Positions 1-6,882 of a stretch of DNA of 30,970 bases are shown here, piece by piece. The number at the start of each line of letters is the position of its first letter. Within the stretch, counting starts at the first letter, position 1. This stretch comes from a virus. The notes below the pieces were generated by a model, which ran no database searches, was not told where the DNA came from, and was given only the letters and a program-made list of their open reading frames with translations. The DNA is taken from positions 1-30,970 of IMG/VR virus record IMGVR_UViG_3300025128_000202; one strand, written 5' to 3'. The position numbers were made by a program, and so were the translations under genes.

Positions 1-237
1 TGCGTGACGCGCCTTGAAAGATTTACGTCGCGCTTTTTGTTTTGCAGATTCACCCTTCTTTGGTTTACCAGCAGTTGAAACGCCTTGCTGTCCAAAACGT
101 ATCAATTTTAATTTATGACCTTCTTGGGCAAGGACCATGTGTGATTTGGTTTTATGGCCGGGTGTGCGCTTGGGTTTGTTAACACCCGCGAGATTATGTT
201 TTTTCAGAAGATTTTTTCTTCTGGTCTCATGCGCCAT
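1..237 (-). CDS. Small very basic phage protein, C-terminus cut by window edge
   Basis: Read by eye from the ATG at 237 to the window edge: 79 codons without a stop. The product is very rich in Lys, Arg and His; near the visible end is a run KARRKSFKARHA, which I recall from small conserved proteins of uncultured marine phages next to packaging or portal genes. No catalytic motif is visible. The start overlaps the 3' end of the upstream nuclease gene by 11 nt (ATGGCGCATGA), indicating translational coupling. The strong positive charge suggests nucleic-acid binding, but the function is unknown. Confidence 0.75.
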   Translation of the reverse strand, partial: MAHETRRKNLLKKHNLAGVNKPKRTPGHKTKSHMVLAQEGHKLKLIRFGQQGVSTAGKPKKGESAKQKARRKSFKARHA

Positions 238-655
238 TGCTTACCATCCTTTCTTCATACCTAGACCAGTTTCTGGTCATCACTTCAAACCATTGCTCCA
301 TACTCATCACACAATTGAAACGGTTGTCCGCTGGCCACTCAGTATTTACGGCGTACATGGGCAAGCAGACCTGTACAGGCTTACGGTTGTATTTATATAT
401 CAAAACAGGAATTTTTTCATCCGCCGATTCACATACCTGATCAAGCCAATCAGGTTTGTAGGTCCATCCATCAGCGTAATGTTTACACTCGACCGCATGA
501 TACGGGATGTCGATGTCCGCAAGGTTCTTTTGCTGGTATTGGTCTAAATTTCTTTTGCAATTAAAATTTATGTCTTGGGACTCAAGCCACCCATTTATTT
601 GCGCAACGACAGATCTTTCAAATGTAGCGCCTTTTCTCCTAGAATCCGCGCCCAT
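227..655 (-). CDS. PD-(D/E)XK nuclease, Holliday-junction-resolvase-like
   Basis: 142 aa. The N-terminal RRKGATFER segment (Glu13), then D47/D49 and the V-E-C-K segment (E56, K58), match the spacing of the PD-(D/E)XK fold of Hjc-type resolvases, where these acidic residues bind metal and Lys is catalytic. The likely role is resolving branched DNA before or during packaging, which fits its position downstream of the small terminase. No clear Shine-Dalgarno precedes ATG 655; an extended -10 (TGTTATACT, minus strand) lies 35-43 nt upstream, so the leader would be short. It could also be a general recombination endonuclease of another PD-(D/E)XK subfamily. Confidence 0.75.
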   Translation of the reverse strand: MGADSRRKGATFERSVVAQINGWLESQDINFNCKRNLDQYQQKNLADIDIPYHAVECKHYADGWTYKPDWLDQVCESADEKIPVLIYKYNRKPVQVCLPMYAVNTEWPADNRFNCVMSMEQWFEVMTRNWSRYEERMVSNGA

Positions 656-689
656 AAGGAACCATAAGAATTGATATCATCATTGCGCC

Positions 690-698
690 AGTATAACA
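690..698 (-). promoter_or_regulatory. Extended -10 promoter element upstream of the resolvase-like gene
   Basis: On the minus strand the sequence reads TGTTATACT, an extended -10 (TGn + TATACT), about 35 nt before the ATG at 655. No good -35 is seen at 17 nt. It overlaps the start of a divergent plus-strand TTGACA at 699-704. Confidence 0.4.
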
Positions 699-729
699 TT
701 GACACGCTGATACGCTACAACGGTATGGG
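699..729 (+). promoter_or_regulatory. Candidate plus-strand promoter for a small RNA
   Basis: A perfect -35 hexamer TTGACA is at 699-704. The downstream -10 is weak (GGTATG at 722-727 with 17-nt spacing, or TATGGG at 724-729). It is the only plausible plus-strand promoter I see before the strong hairpin at 800-858. The -10 is poor, so confidence is low. Confidence 0.3.
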
Positions 730-734
730 CAATG

Positions 735-858
735 AAGCCTAAGTTGCAGGTAAACGCAAACGTGCCCTACTTCCCCTACTAATGACATTCAGGGCGCACA
801 TGCCACTCTTGCCAAGGGTCTCCGGTTAATTGATGATTGGTGAGAGTGGCATTTTTTT
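735..858 (+). ncRNA. Candidate phage small RNA ending in a hairpin whose loop is anti-RBS
   Basis: No plus-strand gene precedes the terminator at 800-858, and the short frames here look non-coding. A transcript from TTGACA at 699 would be about 120 nt. The 21-nt hairpin loop contains TCTCCGGTTAATTG (819-832), the complement of the AACCGGAGA motif in front of several phage genes (start codons at 7491, 8939 and 29928, and with small differences at 4536, 5922, 7809 and 9577). This suggests a trans-acting RNA pairing with ribosome-binding sites. Purely predicted; the 5' end is a guess. Confidence 0.35.
800..858 (+). terminator. Strong rho-independent terminator, plus strand
   Basis: ATGCCACTCTTGCCAA (800-815) pairs over 16 consecutive positions, including two G-U wobbles, with TTGGTGAGAGTGGCAT (837-852). 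A T-tract through 858 follows. The loop is 21 nt. Pairing was checked base by base. On the minus strand there is no T-tract, so it acts on plus-strand transcription, yet there is no upstream plus-strand gene. Confidence 0.75.
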
Positions 859-1161
859 CATGTATTTTTTTTAGTATTGAGTGTACCAAACTCAGCTAAA
901 GCTAAGCACCAGCCGCCGATCTGCCACAGGGGGTGTACGGGTGTCCTAATTAACCAAAACTCACCAAAAAACAAGAGCTTAGGAGTCCCTTGCTACTCGG
1001 CCTGTATTCCCTCTGCTCACTGCGCGCACATTGTTGCACACATTTGCACACGCCCACACACGAAGAAAATCCTGACAAATCAATGACTTAGGGTAGATTT
1101 TGTTTTTCTGGGAATTTTTGAGCCACACGGGTCGAGGTGGCCAATTGCACTGTTATTCTTT
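859..1161. other. Noncoding gap downstream of the small terminase
   Basis: No supported gene: the plus-strand open frame at 877-1086 has no Shine-Dalgarno and no recognisable protein character. The stretch holds short CACACA-type repeats (about 1020-1065) and a loose inverted repeat TCCTAA/TTAGGA (944-982). Its position beside terS would suit a pac or cos site, but nothing in the sequence proves that. Confidence 0.4.
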
Positions 1162-1674
1162 TTAGAAGTCCTTAGCGTCTGGTTCAATTCTCTCTGCACC
1201 CAAAAGCTTGGTCAATCTCTCCTTGATATCTTCGCTGGACATCGAGTCTATGTTGGCGTTGATGTTGAGGCTCTGGGATCTACTGATGTTTAAACCAGCC
1301 AGTTGATTTAGTTCTTTGATAGCAGACACAGCCGCATTGTGATGTCCATCCTCGAATGCAGTCTCCGCAATTTTCCACAGCATCGTGCCAGTTTTCTGTG
1401 GAGTGATGGCGTACTTCTCTCGCAATTCATCTTGTTTGATTCGCACGGCCTTGGTTACTTTCGGGAACGTCTTGCCGTTTAACATTTTGTTTGCGGCTGA
1501 TGATGGAAACTCGAACCCAGCTCTTCGAGCAGCTTCTGTCTGACTGCAGGCTCCCTCAGTGTAATGCCAGACAAATGCATTCTGCATAGCAGTAATGCCT
1601 AGCTCTTCGTCCTTATCAAATTGATCAGGTATAGCTACTAACTGCGGTTTTTGTTTTCTTGGTCTTCCTGCCAT
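1162..1674 (-). CDS. terS: Small terminase subunit (TerS)
   Basis: 170 aa. It has a basic N-terminus (AGRPRKQKP), then a helix-turn-helix-like segment (residues about 38-75: AFVWHYTEG, SQTEAARRAG, SAANKMLNG), the arrangement typical of small terminases that bind pac/cos DNA. The C-terminal half is helical and probably forms the oligomerisation core (REKYAITPQK, then NAAVSAIKELNQLAG), a pattern familiar from terS annotations of the 'terminase small subunit' family. The start has a good Shine-Dalgarno (GAGGAATGA) and overlaps the upstream 62-aa gene by 37 nt. The large subunit is not in the window and would be expected beyond position 1. Confidence 0.8.
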   Translation of the reverse strand: MAGRPRKQKPQLVAIPDQFDKDEELGITAMQNAFVWHYTEGACSQTEAARRAGFEFPSSAANKMLNGKTFPKVTKAVRIKQDELREKYAITPQKTGTMLWKIAETAFEDGHHNAAVSAIKELNQLAGLNISRSQSLNINANIDSMSSEDIKERLTKLLGAERIEPDAKDF

Positions 1675-1826
1675 TCATTCCTCACGTAGTCTATGAAGAT
1701 ATCAATTGCTTCTTCACGTTCATATGGCTTTTCATTGTAGACGAGCTTTTCCTTGGTGTTAAGCGAAAACCATTTGTTGAAGTTTTGTTTAAAGTTTAAA
1801 TTTTCATCGTACTTAAAATGCCCCAT
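1638..1826 (-). CDS. Small acidic/aromatic protein upstream of terS, unknown
   Basis: 62 aa, starting MGHFKYDENL and rich in Asn, Lys, Glu and aromatic residues. I recognise no family. ATG 1826 has a strong Shine-Dalgarno (GGGGGA) seven nt upstream. The gene overlaps terS by 37 nt in another frame, so the pair forms one unit. Being directly upstream of terS suggests a packaging or regulatory accessory, but that is only context. It is preceded by the AGGTAGT repeat region, which probably contains its promoter. Confidence 0.65.
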   Translation of the reverse strand: MGHFKYDENLNFKQNFNKWFSLNTKEKLVYNEKPYEREEAIDIFIDYVRNEWQEDQENKNRS

Positions 1827-1848
1827 AAATTTCCCCCTGTTTTGTTAC

Positions 1849-1966
1849 AGGTAGTGCAGGGTATATATAACCGCGTTACTACCTATTTACTCTTCACGTA
1901 ACTGCTATTTATGCTGTTTATGTGTCTATATAAATACTCTTTAATTACTGTTACCTAACACTACCT
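1849..1966 (-). promoter_or_regulatory. Promoter region with three AGGTAGT boxes before the terS unit
   Basis: AGGTAGT occurs three times: 1849-1855 (plus orientation) and 1878-1884 and 1960-1966 (minus orientation). The first two form an inverted repeat with a 22-nt spacer that encloses an AT-rich TTATATATA core, a plausible -10 on the minus strand for the gene starting at 1826. The layout looks like an operator pair around a promoter. Factor and function are unknown. The rest of the 1827-2102 gap holds the element at 2061-2088 and otherwise nothing I recognise. Confidence 0.45.
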
Positions 1967-2060
1967 ATGACAATAAACCCAGTAGATACAAGGCTTTCAG
2001 CACAGGGTGGCATGCAGTGCATAGGTATCCATTTTCACACTTCATCCAACCAACTTTTTA

Positions 2061-2088
2061 CCGTGCCCATTTATACAGACTTATACAT
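2061..2088 (-). promoter_or_regulatory. Copy of the recurring palindromic promoter/operator element
   Basis: The minus strand reads ATGTATA-N6-TATAAAT followed by GGGCACGG. It matches 21 of 28 positions of the copy at 9636-9663 (ATGTATA-N6-TATACAT then GGACACGG). It sits upstream of the 1162-1826 packaging genes. No convincing -10 follows, so it may be an operator rather than a promoter. Confidence 0.45.
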
Positions 2089-2102
2089 CGACACGCAGCC
2101 AC

Positions 2103-2276
2103 CTAGTGCAGTGTCTCTATACCTTCCTCTGTTAACACAATATTGGCTACTTCTCCTACAATATTAAGCCCGTTTCCTTCCGCCAAAAGCTCTGCTTCAT
2201 CGCGTGTGTCGGCCACTAAATTTGGTCCGTCATGAACCACGCCGTCCCATTCAAATTCCGTTAAAAATATCCTCAT
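2103..2276 (-). CDS. Small acidic protein downstream of the primase-helicase, unknown
   Basis: 57 aa from the ATG at 2276, chosen because it follows the primase stop codon by one base (TGAAATG) and has AGGG upstream; longer starts would lie inside the primase gene. The product (MRIFLTEFEW..., then DTRDEAELLAEG) looks like a small single-domain protein with a strand followed by an acidic helix. I recognise no family. Tight coupling to the primase suggests co-expression with replication. Confidence 0.6.
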   Translation of the reverse strand: MRIFLTEFEWDGVVHDGPNLVADTRDEAELLAEGNGLNIVGEVANIVLTEEGIETLH

Positions 2277-2277
2277 T

Positions 2278-4455
2278 TCAATCCCTGTATCCATAGCTTG
2301 TGCTATCTCCTTTGAATTCGTCAGGTTTGTCATAGTCGAGGTCATAGACTTTTTTCCCGTTTGATCTCCTCGGCTCGATGCTACGTTCATGGAGAATGCG
2401 CGCCGCTTCCTTAAAATCTGGCATTCTGGGGTTAGCTATTCCCAAATCTCGCAAAAGCTTGGTCATCTGTACCGCTTTAGTGTGCTTGCTGTCAAATCGC
2501 ACGTGTTCGAGTATCAGATCCTCCACAGACGATTGTGTGCGGTAGATCTCGTTAGAATCGTTCAACATTTCACGTTCATCGGGCGACAAAAACCAATTCT
2601 TTTGTCCCGGCACGTACATGGTCTCTTTAACTTCGGCCCAGAGCTGTTGCATATCAATTCCATGGTTAAAATTGATGCTTCTGACCGGAATTACCCAGAA
2701 TCTTCGATTTCCTGACGTATCCGTCAAGAATTCACGTGCATTTACACTTGCATAGAAGGCTGTACGCCGTTGATACCGCGAAAAGCCTCTGTCATACGGT
2801 AAACGCAATTCATCGCTTCTGGCCGTCACAAATGCCTTCAGTTGATCGATATCACTCTTCTTAAAGGTAGACTCGATCTCTCCTAATTCGACAATCCAAT
2901 GGCTTACAGCGCGTTTAACACTGTCTTTGTCGCTTGGGTTGAGTGTAGCGCCCTCTAGGAGCCATCCGCTCTCGTAATTGGCCAATCTCTTGAACCAAAG
3001 TGTCTTACCCAGACCTTGAGCGCCCTGAAAGACTAGGATGCCTTCGAGTTCCACTCCATTTGGCTCACAAGCTGCCGCACAACAGCTTATCAGCCACTTT
3101 TTCATGAGCATCTCTTTGAGCGCTTCGTTGTCCGGGGAGCCAATAGTGCCCAGAAATTCCTGCACTCTGCTACGGCCATCCCAAGGCCGTGATTCCATCC
3201 ACTCCTTCACAGGATTGTATTCCTTGGCCAGAATCTTCAGGTAATCTGAAACCTTGGTGTGAGGTATGCCCATGTTAATGCATCGATTTTCAATCTCGAT
3301 CAAACTGGCATCTTCTTTGAGGTCATCGATAAAATTCATGTTAGGTATATCAATTTCCATGACTTTCTTAATTACATTGTAGACGACACGGATACCTTGC
3401 ACGGTCAGTACACCGTTTATATTCTCTTTGGTGTTCAGGAATCTCCCTGTAGAGCTTTTGCTGAAGTCGTAATCAATTGGGATGTCTATGTTTCTTAAAG
3501 TAGGTATTAACTCGCCTTGTAGCGCCTTTGTTGCGTTCTTATGGTCGTTATAGTCGCCTTTTGTCTCTGGCATCCACACATCTGCCACGCCGTGTTTTCC
3601 ACGGATCAGCTGACACGCTTTGACTGCTTCCTTTTCACCCGTGTTTGATGAGGGGTCGTTATCAGCTATAAAGATGTGCTTGCGGTCATTAAAATGCTCC
3701 CACATGACCTCTGCGACAGGCGACAGGTTGTATGCGTCAAATGCAACGACGACTGGCTGTGAGAAGTCAGCGTAGTAGGATGCGGCTGTTGCGTACCCTT
3801 CTGCATAGTTGACAACGTCACTGGTTTTTAGGATTTCACTGCCAAGAATGTAAAAGCTACCGCTTTTTTTAGAACCAGTGAGAAACTTCTTACTGCCGTC
3901 TTCACTGATGTACTGGATACCCACAATCGTCAGCTGGGAATCGTACATCGGGATCATCAACACACCCTGATCGTTCTGGCGTAGGCCGTAGGACAGGACT
4001 TGTTTCTTTTCTAGGTAGGGATGTCGCTCAACAGGGGTAGCGCGTTCCCACGAAGACTGCGCTCTCTTAGCGGCTTTGTTGTAGGTCTCGGCCTTCTTAA
4101 CTTCGGCCTGTCGTTGTAACTCCTTAATTTCTTCTCTCTGTGCATCAGTCATTTTATAGTTTTTCTGATGTTCTGGTTTAAAAACCGCGACTGGATCTGA
4201 GGCCGATATTCTGTAATCACCAATGCGTCCAAACGGTACGGCTTGGTCGGTCCACAGTTGATACCATCCGACTAGCTTTCTGGAGTTGCCCACGTTGATG
4301 TAAGCGCGCCCAATACTGCCGTCTGCAACTAATCCTTTTTTTGGATCTGCCTCCAATCCATTCTGAGATAAGAAATTAAGAAACTCGCTTCTTACGTCCC
4401 CAGAAAACGGGCGCTCGAAGTTTTTCTGATTTGGTTTCTTAATCTTTAATGACAT
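2278..4455 (-). CDS. Primase-helicase: TOPRIM domain plus VirE-type (SF3-like) ATPase
   Basis: 725 aa. N-terminal region of about 150 aa; a TOPRIM-like domain around 205-290 (Glu219 in NYAEGYATAA, D240, then IADNDPS with D265/D267); and a C-terminal virulence-associated-E-family ATPase with Walker A GAQGLGKT (478-485), Walker B IVELGEIE (521-528) and a sensor/arginine-finger stretch SVNAREFLTD...GNRRFWVIP (570-590). Families with this order prime DNA and unwind it at the phage replication fork. No N-terminal Cys4 zinc ribbon is visible, which is unusual for TOPRIM primases, though the extreme N-terminus may replace it. It is divergently transcribed from the SSB-like gene. ATG 4455 has a weak AAGAGTGG upstream. 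Confidence 0.85.
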   Translation of the reverse strand: MSLKIKKPNQKNFERPFSGDVRSEFLNFLSQNGLEADPKKGLVADGSIGRAYINVGNSRKLVGWYQLWTDQAVPFGRIGDYRISASDPVAVFKPEHQKNYKMTDAQREEIKELQRQAEVKKAETYNKAAKRAQSSWERATPVERHPYLEKKQVLSYGLRQNDQGVLMIPMYDSQLTIVGIQYISEDGSKKFLTGSKKSGSFYILGSEILKTSDVVNYAEGYATAASYYADFSQPVVVAFDAYNLSPVAEVMWEHFNDRKHIFIADNDPSSNTGEKEAVKACQLIRGKHGVADVWMPETKGDYNDHKNATKALQGELIPTLRNIDIPIDYDFSKSSTGRFLNTKENINGVLTVQGIRVVYNVIKKVMEIDIPNMNFIDDLKEDASLIEIENRCINMGIPHTKVSDYLKILAKEYNPVKEWMESRPWDGRSRVQEFLGTIGSPDNEALKEMLMKKWLISCCAAACEPNGVELEGILVFQGAQGLGKTLWFKRLANYESGWLLEGATLNPSDKDSVKRAVSHWIVELGEIESTFKKSDIDQLKAFVTARSDELRLPYDRGFSRYQRRTAFYASVNAREFLTDTSGNRRFWVIPVRSINFNHGIDMQQLWAEVKETMYVPGQKNWFLSPDEREMLNDSNEIYRTQSSVEDLILEHVRFDSKHTKAVQMTKLLRDLGIANPRMPDFKEAARILHERSIEPRRSNGKKVYDLDYDKPDEFKGDSTSYGYRD

Positions 4456-4461
4456 CCACTC

Positions 4462-4500
4462 TTGCTCAAAATATTATTATGTGTAAAATATCATACACAT
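4462..4500 (+). promoter_or_regulatory. Promoter and operator between primase and SSB-like genes
   Basis: Plus strand: TTGCTC (4462-4467), 16 nt, TAAAAT (4484-4489), a plausible sigma70-type promoter for the plus-strand replication genes. The -10 lies in an inverted repeat ATGTGTA-N8-TACACAT (4479-4485 and 4494-4500), related to the ATGTATA-N6-TATACAT element found elsewhere in the window. A factor bound here could control both divergent units. Confidence 0.5.
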
Positions 4501-4535
4501 TTATAAATCTTAATCAATTACCGGAGGGTCAAAAA

Positions 4536-5270
4536 ATGGGATTAACCGTATCAAGCGGAGGAGGCGATTACGAAAGTTTATCGTCTGGAAGGTACAAAGC
4601 TACCTGTTACAAAATAGTAGACATGGGTAGCCGAATGGAAAGTTTTCAAGGGCAACCAGAGAAGAAACGCGCAACAGTGTACTTCTACTGGGAAGTAACA
4701 CAAGTGCTAATGGGCAATGAAGGCGAGGAATTTTGGGACGACATCGCAATGACAGATGGTAGGCCGTTTAGCATTGGCAAGAAATACACTGCCTCATTGA
4801 ACGAGAATGCAACGCTACACCGGGATTTAAAGTCTTGGCGCGGTAAGCCATTTACAGCTGAAGAGCTGGCTGGGTTTGATATCAAGAACGTCTTGGGCGT
4901 GACTTGCGAGTTAGAGGTCATACCTTACAAAACTCAAGACGGATCTGAGCGCACAAAAGTAGAAGGCGTGTATAAACCGGACGGCGGAGCTAAGCGTGTC
5001 GATACTCTCAATGACAAAATGCTTTTTGACATCGATGTTTATTGTCAGGAGTTTGTCGGAGAAAGCTCAGCTGACAGCAAAGCAATGTGCGATGCGCTTG
5101 ATGACTGTGCCCCGTGGATGAAGGAAGAAATCGACAACTCGTTAGAAGTGAAAGCCGCCCGAGAGAAAGGCGGTCCAGTTGTAACACCGCCAGTTAATGA
5201 AAGTGGTGGCCTGTCAGATTTCAAAAAAAATGAAGACAATGACGAGAAAGAGGACGAGATACCATTTTAA
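4536..5270 (+). CDS. ssDNA-binding-like replication protein with acidic DEIPF tail
   Basis: 244 aa from ATG 4536, chosen because ACCGGAGGG lies nine nt upstream; the open frame extends further up but has no ribosome-binding site. The N-terminal about 170 residues are strand-rich, as expected for an OB-type fold. The C-terminus is a flexible acidic tail ending DEDEIPF-like (EDEIPF), the signature tip that SSB proteins use to recruit partners. First gene of the plus-strand replication operon, opposite the primase. Function is assigned from the tail and context, not from a recognised SSB core, so a different DNA-binding accessory is possible. Confidence 0.6.
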   Translation: MGLTVSSGGGDYESLSSGRYKATCYKIVDMGSRMESFQGQPEKKRATVYFYWEVTQVLMGNEGEEFWDDIAMTDGRPFSIGKKYTASLNENATLHRDLKSWRGKPFTAEELAGFDIKNVLGVTCELEVIPYKTQDGSERTKVEGVYKPDGGAKRVDTLNDKMLFDIDVYCQEFVGESSADSKAMCDALDDCAPWMKEEIDNSLEVKAAREKGGPVVTPPVNESGGLSDFKKNEDNDEKEDEIPF

Positions 5271-5281
5271 TAGTTTGCAAA

Positions 5282-5436
5282 AAGGATTCGTGCCAGTTCA
5301 TGCAGGTTACCATCTCCGGGCATTAGCGTGATAGGTACGGAATCCTTAAATGTTGGCAACAGGCAAGTCTCGATGCCACAGCCCGTGGGCGGTAGTAAAC
5401 ATGACTATCCACTCTACCGCCCACGTTAAATTTAAC
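5282..5436 (+). other. Highly structured leader between SSB-like and 40-aa genes
   Basis: Three self-complementary elements in a row. (1) AAGGATTC-GTGCC (5282-5294) pairs with GGTAC-G-GAATCCTT (5334-5347), about 13 bp with one bulged G and one G-U. (2) GTGGGCGGTAG (5385-5395) pairs perfectly with CTACCGCCCAC (5414-5424), 18-nt loop. (3) GTTAAATTTAAC (5425-5436) is a perfect 12-nt palindrome. No T-tract follows on the plus strand, so these are not simple terminators. The 187-nt gap codes for nothing visible. A structured 5' leader or processing element is the best guess. Confidence 0.5.
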
Positions 5437-5457
5437 CATTTTGCGAAGCGATAAGAT

Positions 5458-5580
5458 ATGGCAAAAAAAATAATTTTGGAATTTGATGAAGAAGAAGCCG
5501 AAGAAATTTTTGAGATTTTGCAAGAGTTATTAGGCAACAACGGGTCACAGGAAAGAAAAAATGACGAAGAAGAAGAATAA
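5458..5580 (+). CDS. 40-aa acidic protein, unknown
   Basis: ATG 5458 to TAA 5580. The product starts MAKKIILEFD and is very acidic, with a run of Glu in the middle (EEEAEEIFEIL) and at the C-terminus, predicted helical. It overlaps the DUF3310 gene by 20 nt in another frame, and the shared GAAGAAGAAGAA stretch gives the next gene its upstream purine-rich sequence. The Shine-Dalgarno is weak (AGCGATAAG). Small acidic proteins like this occur in marine phage replication operons. Function unknown; it is supported mainly by coding character and tight packing. Confidence 0.6.
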   Translation: MAKKIILEFDEEEAEEIFEILQELLGNNGSQERKNDEEEE

Positions 5581-5932
5581 AGTCAATTTTAAAAATGTTG
5601 ATTCTCCAGAGCATTATGTAAGGTCAGAAACAACTCTTGAAAATATTGAGTGTATAGATGCGATGGTTGCGGTTTTTGGTCTTGAGCATACACAAAAGTA
5701 TGCCGAGATCGCGGCTTTCAAGTACCTCTGGCGCATGAATAAAAAAAATGAAAATTCTGATGAAGACAAACACAAAGCCATTTGGTATCTAAGGTTTAGC
5801 ATGAATGACGATCCAAGAAATGGAGCAGATGTTCGAGAGGACGCTGAGTTTTCACAAGAAGAAGAGGATAACAACGCAACCATAACTGGACAGGCTTACA
5901 AGGATTTACCGGAGGAAGAAGATGCATTTTAA
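5561..5932 (+). CDS. DUF3310 family protein
   Basis: 123 aa. The segment VDSPEHYVRSE (about 10-20), IECIDAMVAVFG, and then the helix AAFKYLWRMNKKNENSDEDK followed by KAIWYLR are the typical DUF3310 pattern (sometimes annotated SaV-like or nucleotide-kinase-like). The biochemical role of the family is not established; it is common in phage nucleotide or replication modules. The C-terminus is an acidic extension. The upstream overlap with the 40-aa gene and downstream overlap with the nuclease gene (11 nt) place it inside the operon. Confidence 0.85.
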   Translation: MTKKKNKVNFKNVDSPEHYVRSETTLENIECIDAMVAVFGLEHTQKYAEIAAFKYLWRMNKKNENSDEDKHKAIWYLRFSMNDDPRNGADVREDAEFSQEEEDNNATITGQAYKDLPEEEDAF

Positions 5933-6695
5933 AGTAGGCGTTTACGAAAACGTATCGTACCCGGAGTATGCAGAGATTGAGGCATTCAGATCACATGATC
6001 TTACCTCTGTAATCAAGTGTCCTTACACTTGGAAACACCAAGGGCCAATGAAAGAGACTCCAGCGTTAATTGAGGGCCGTGTACAACACACTGTGTTTCT
6101 GGAGCTGGATAAGTTCGATGAAGAGTTTGTCATTGAACCAAACGTGGACCGCAGAACAAAAGTAGGCAAACAAGAATACGAAGATTTTAAGTCTGGCATA
6201 GGTAACCGCACTCCGATAAAGCAAGACATGTACGATGTGTGCATGGATAGACGTAAAATTGTTGAAGAGTTTGTTCCACGTGGAACTGACAGAGTTGAGC
6301 TGACAGTTTGTTTTTTTTGGCACAGTCATCCATTTAAAGCGCGCTTTGATTGGTACGATAACAAGAACGTCTGGGATCTAAAAACAGCGCGTGATGCGTC
6401 ACCCAGAGGGTTTAGAAGCGCAATCAATAATTTCAATTATCACATGCAAGCCGCACTTTATCTCGAAGCGGCTAGATCTGCAGAACTTCCAGCTGAGCAG
6501 TTTATGTTTTTGGCGCAAGAGAAGATGCACCCATACCCTTATGCTGTATATACGTTATCTGGTGAAGCCATAGAGTATGGAAAAGCAAAAAATGAACAAG
6601 CTTTAAAGACCTTGTTAAAGTGTAAAGAAAATGAAGACTACAAACCTTTTAACGTGTCTGGCATACAAGTGGTAGAGCTTGGTGATCTCTGGTAA
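5922..6695 (+). CDS. RecE-like PD-(D/E)XK exonuclease (DUF3799 type)
   Basis: 257 aa. Motifs in order: GRVQHTVFLE (52-61, the conserved H-x-x-x-L-E helix), E126, D143 in KARFDWY, D-L-K (D152, K154), and a Q-x-x-x-Y helix (Q176, Y180). This matches the RecB/RecE-type nuclease fold of PDDEXK_12/DUF3799 proteins, which degrade duplex DNA ends to produce single strands for recombination. A single-strand annealing partner is not seen nearby; the SSB-like protein may serve. ACCGGAGGA precedes ATG 5922. The 3' end overlaps the next gene by 17 nt. Confidence 0.8.
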   Translation: MHFKVGVYENVSYPEYAEIEAFRSHDLTSVIKCPYTWKHQGPMKETPALIEGRVQHTVFLELDKFDEEFVIEPNVDRRTKVGKQEYEDFKSGIGNRTPIKQDMYDVCMDRRKIVEEFVPRGTDRVELTVCFFWHSHPFKARFDWYDNKNVWDLKTARDASPRGFRSAINNFNYHMQAALYLEAARSAELPAEQFMFLAQEKMHPYPYAVYTLSGEAIEYGKAKNEQALKTLLKCKENEDYKPFNVSGIQVVELGDLW

Positions 6696-6876
6696 AGAAC
6701 AAGAAGCTAAGTGGGCTGAGGAAAAGAAATATTATGCGGCTCGGTTTGTCTGGACGAGAAGAAAAAAACGTACACCAAGCGCACGTTACAACTGGGAGCA
6801 GTGGTGGGAGAAAATGTTTGGCGACAACTATAGGGAATACACCGACAAACTGATAGCCAATAAAAAGGGAGCCTAA
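6679..6876 (+). CDS. Small basic Trp-rich protein, unknown
   Basis: 65 aa if TTG 6679 is used; GTG 6682 is an equally possible start. The product is rich in Lys, Arg and Trp (RFVWTRRKKR, NWEQWWEKMFG), suggesting nucleic-acid binding, but no family is recognised. It overlaps the end of the nuclease gene by 17 nt and closes the plus-strand operon. Its TAA stop lies in the loop of the bidirectional terminator at 6867-6882. Confidence 0.6.
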   Translation: MVISGKEQEAKWAEEKKYYAARFVWTRRKKRTPSARYNWEQWWEKMFGDNYREYTDKLIANKKGA

Positions 6877-6882
6877 GCTCCC
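6867..6882. terminator. Bidirectional terminator containing both stop codons
   Basis: GGGAGC-CTAA-GCTCCC, with AAAAA before it on the plus strand (T-tract for the minus strand) and CTCTAT after it. Convergent genes end here: the plus stop TAA is 6874-6876 and the minus stop TAG is 6873-6875, both within or at the edge of the four-base loop. The same stem-loop recurs at 7922-7937. Confidence 0.7.

Noticed and set aside
877-1086. Plus-strand open frame of 69 aa after the terminator
   Set aside because: No Shine-Dalgarno, Cys/Pro/His-rich composition unlike the other proteins, and located in a gap beside terS.
4449-4535. N-terminal extension of the SSB-like gene from 4449
   Set aside because: It would begin inside the divergent primase gene and cross the promoter; ACCGGAGGG supports ATG 4536.
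5385-5436. CCACGTTAAAT after a stem, resembling part of the pistol ribozyme
   Set aside because: The stem is 11 bp with an 18-nt loop and there is no pseudoknot partner; it does not match the pistol layout.
5271-5457. tRNA in the structured leader
   Set aside because: No T-loop GTTCRA, no anticodon arm and no CCA-compatible acceptor stem; pairing does not give a cloverleaf.
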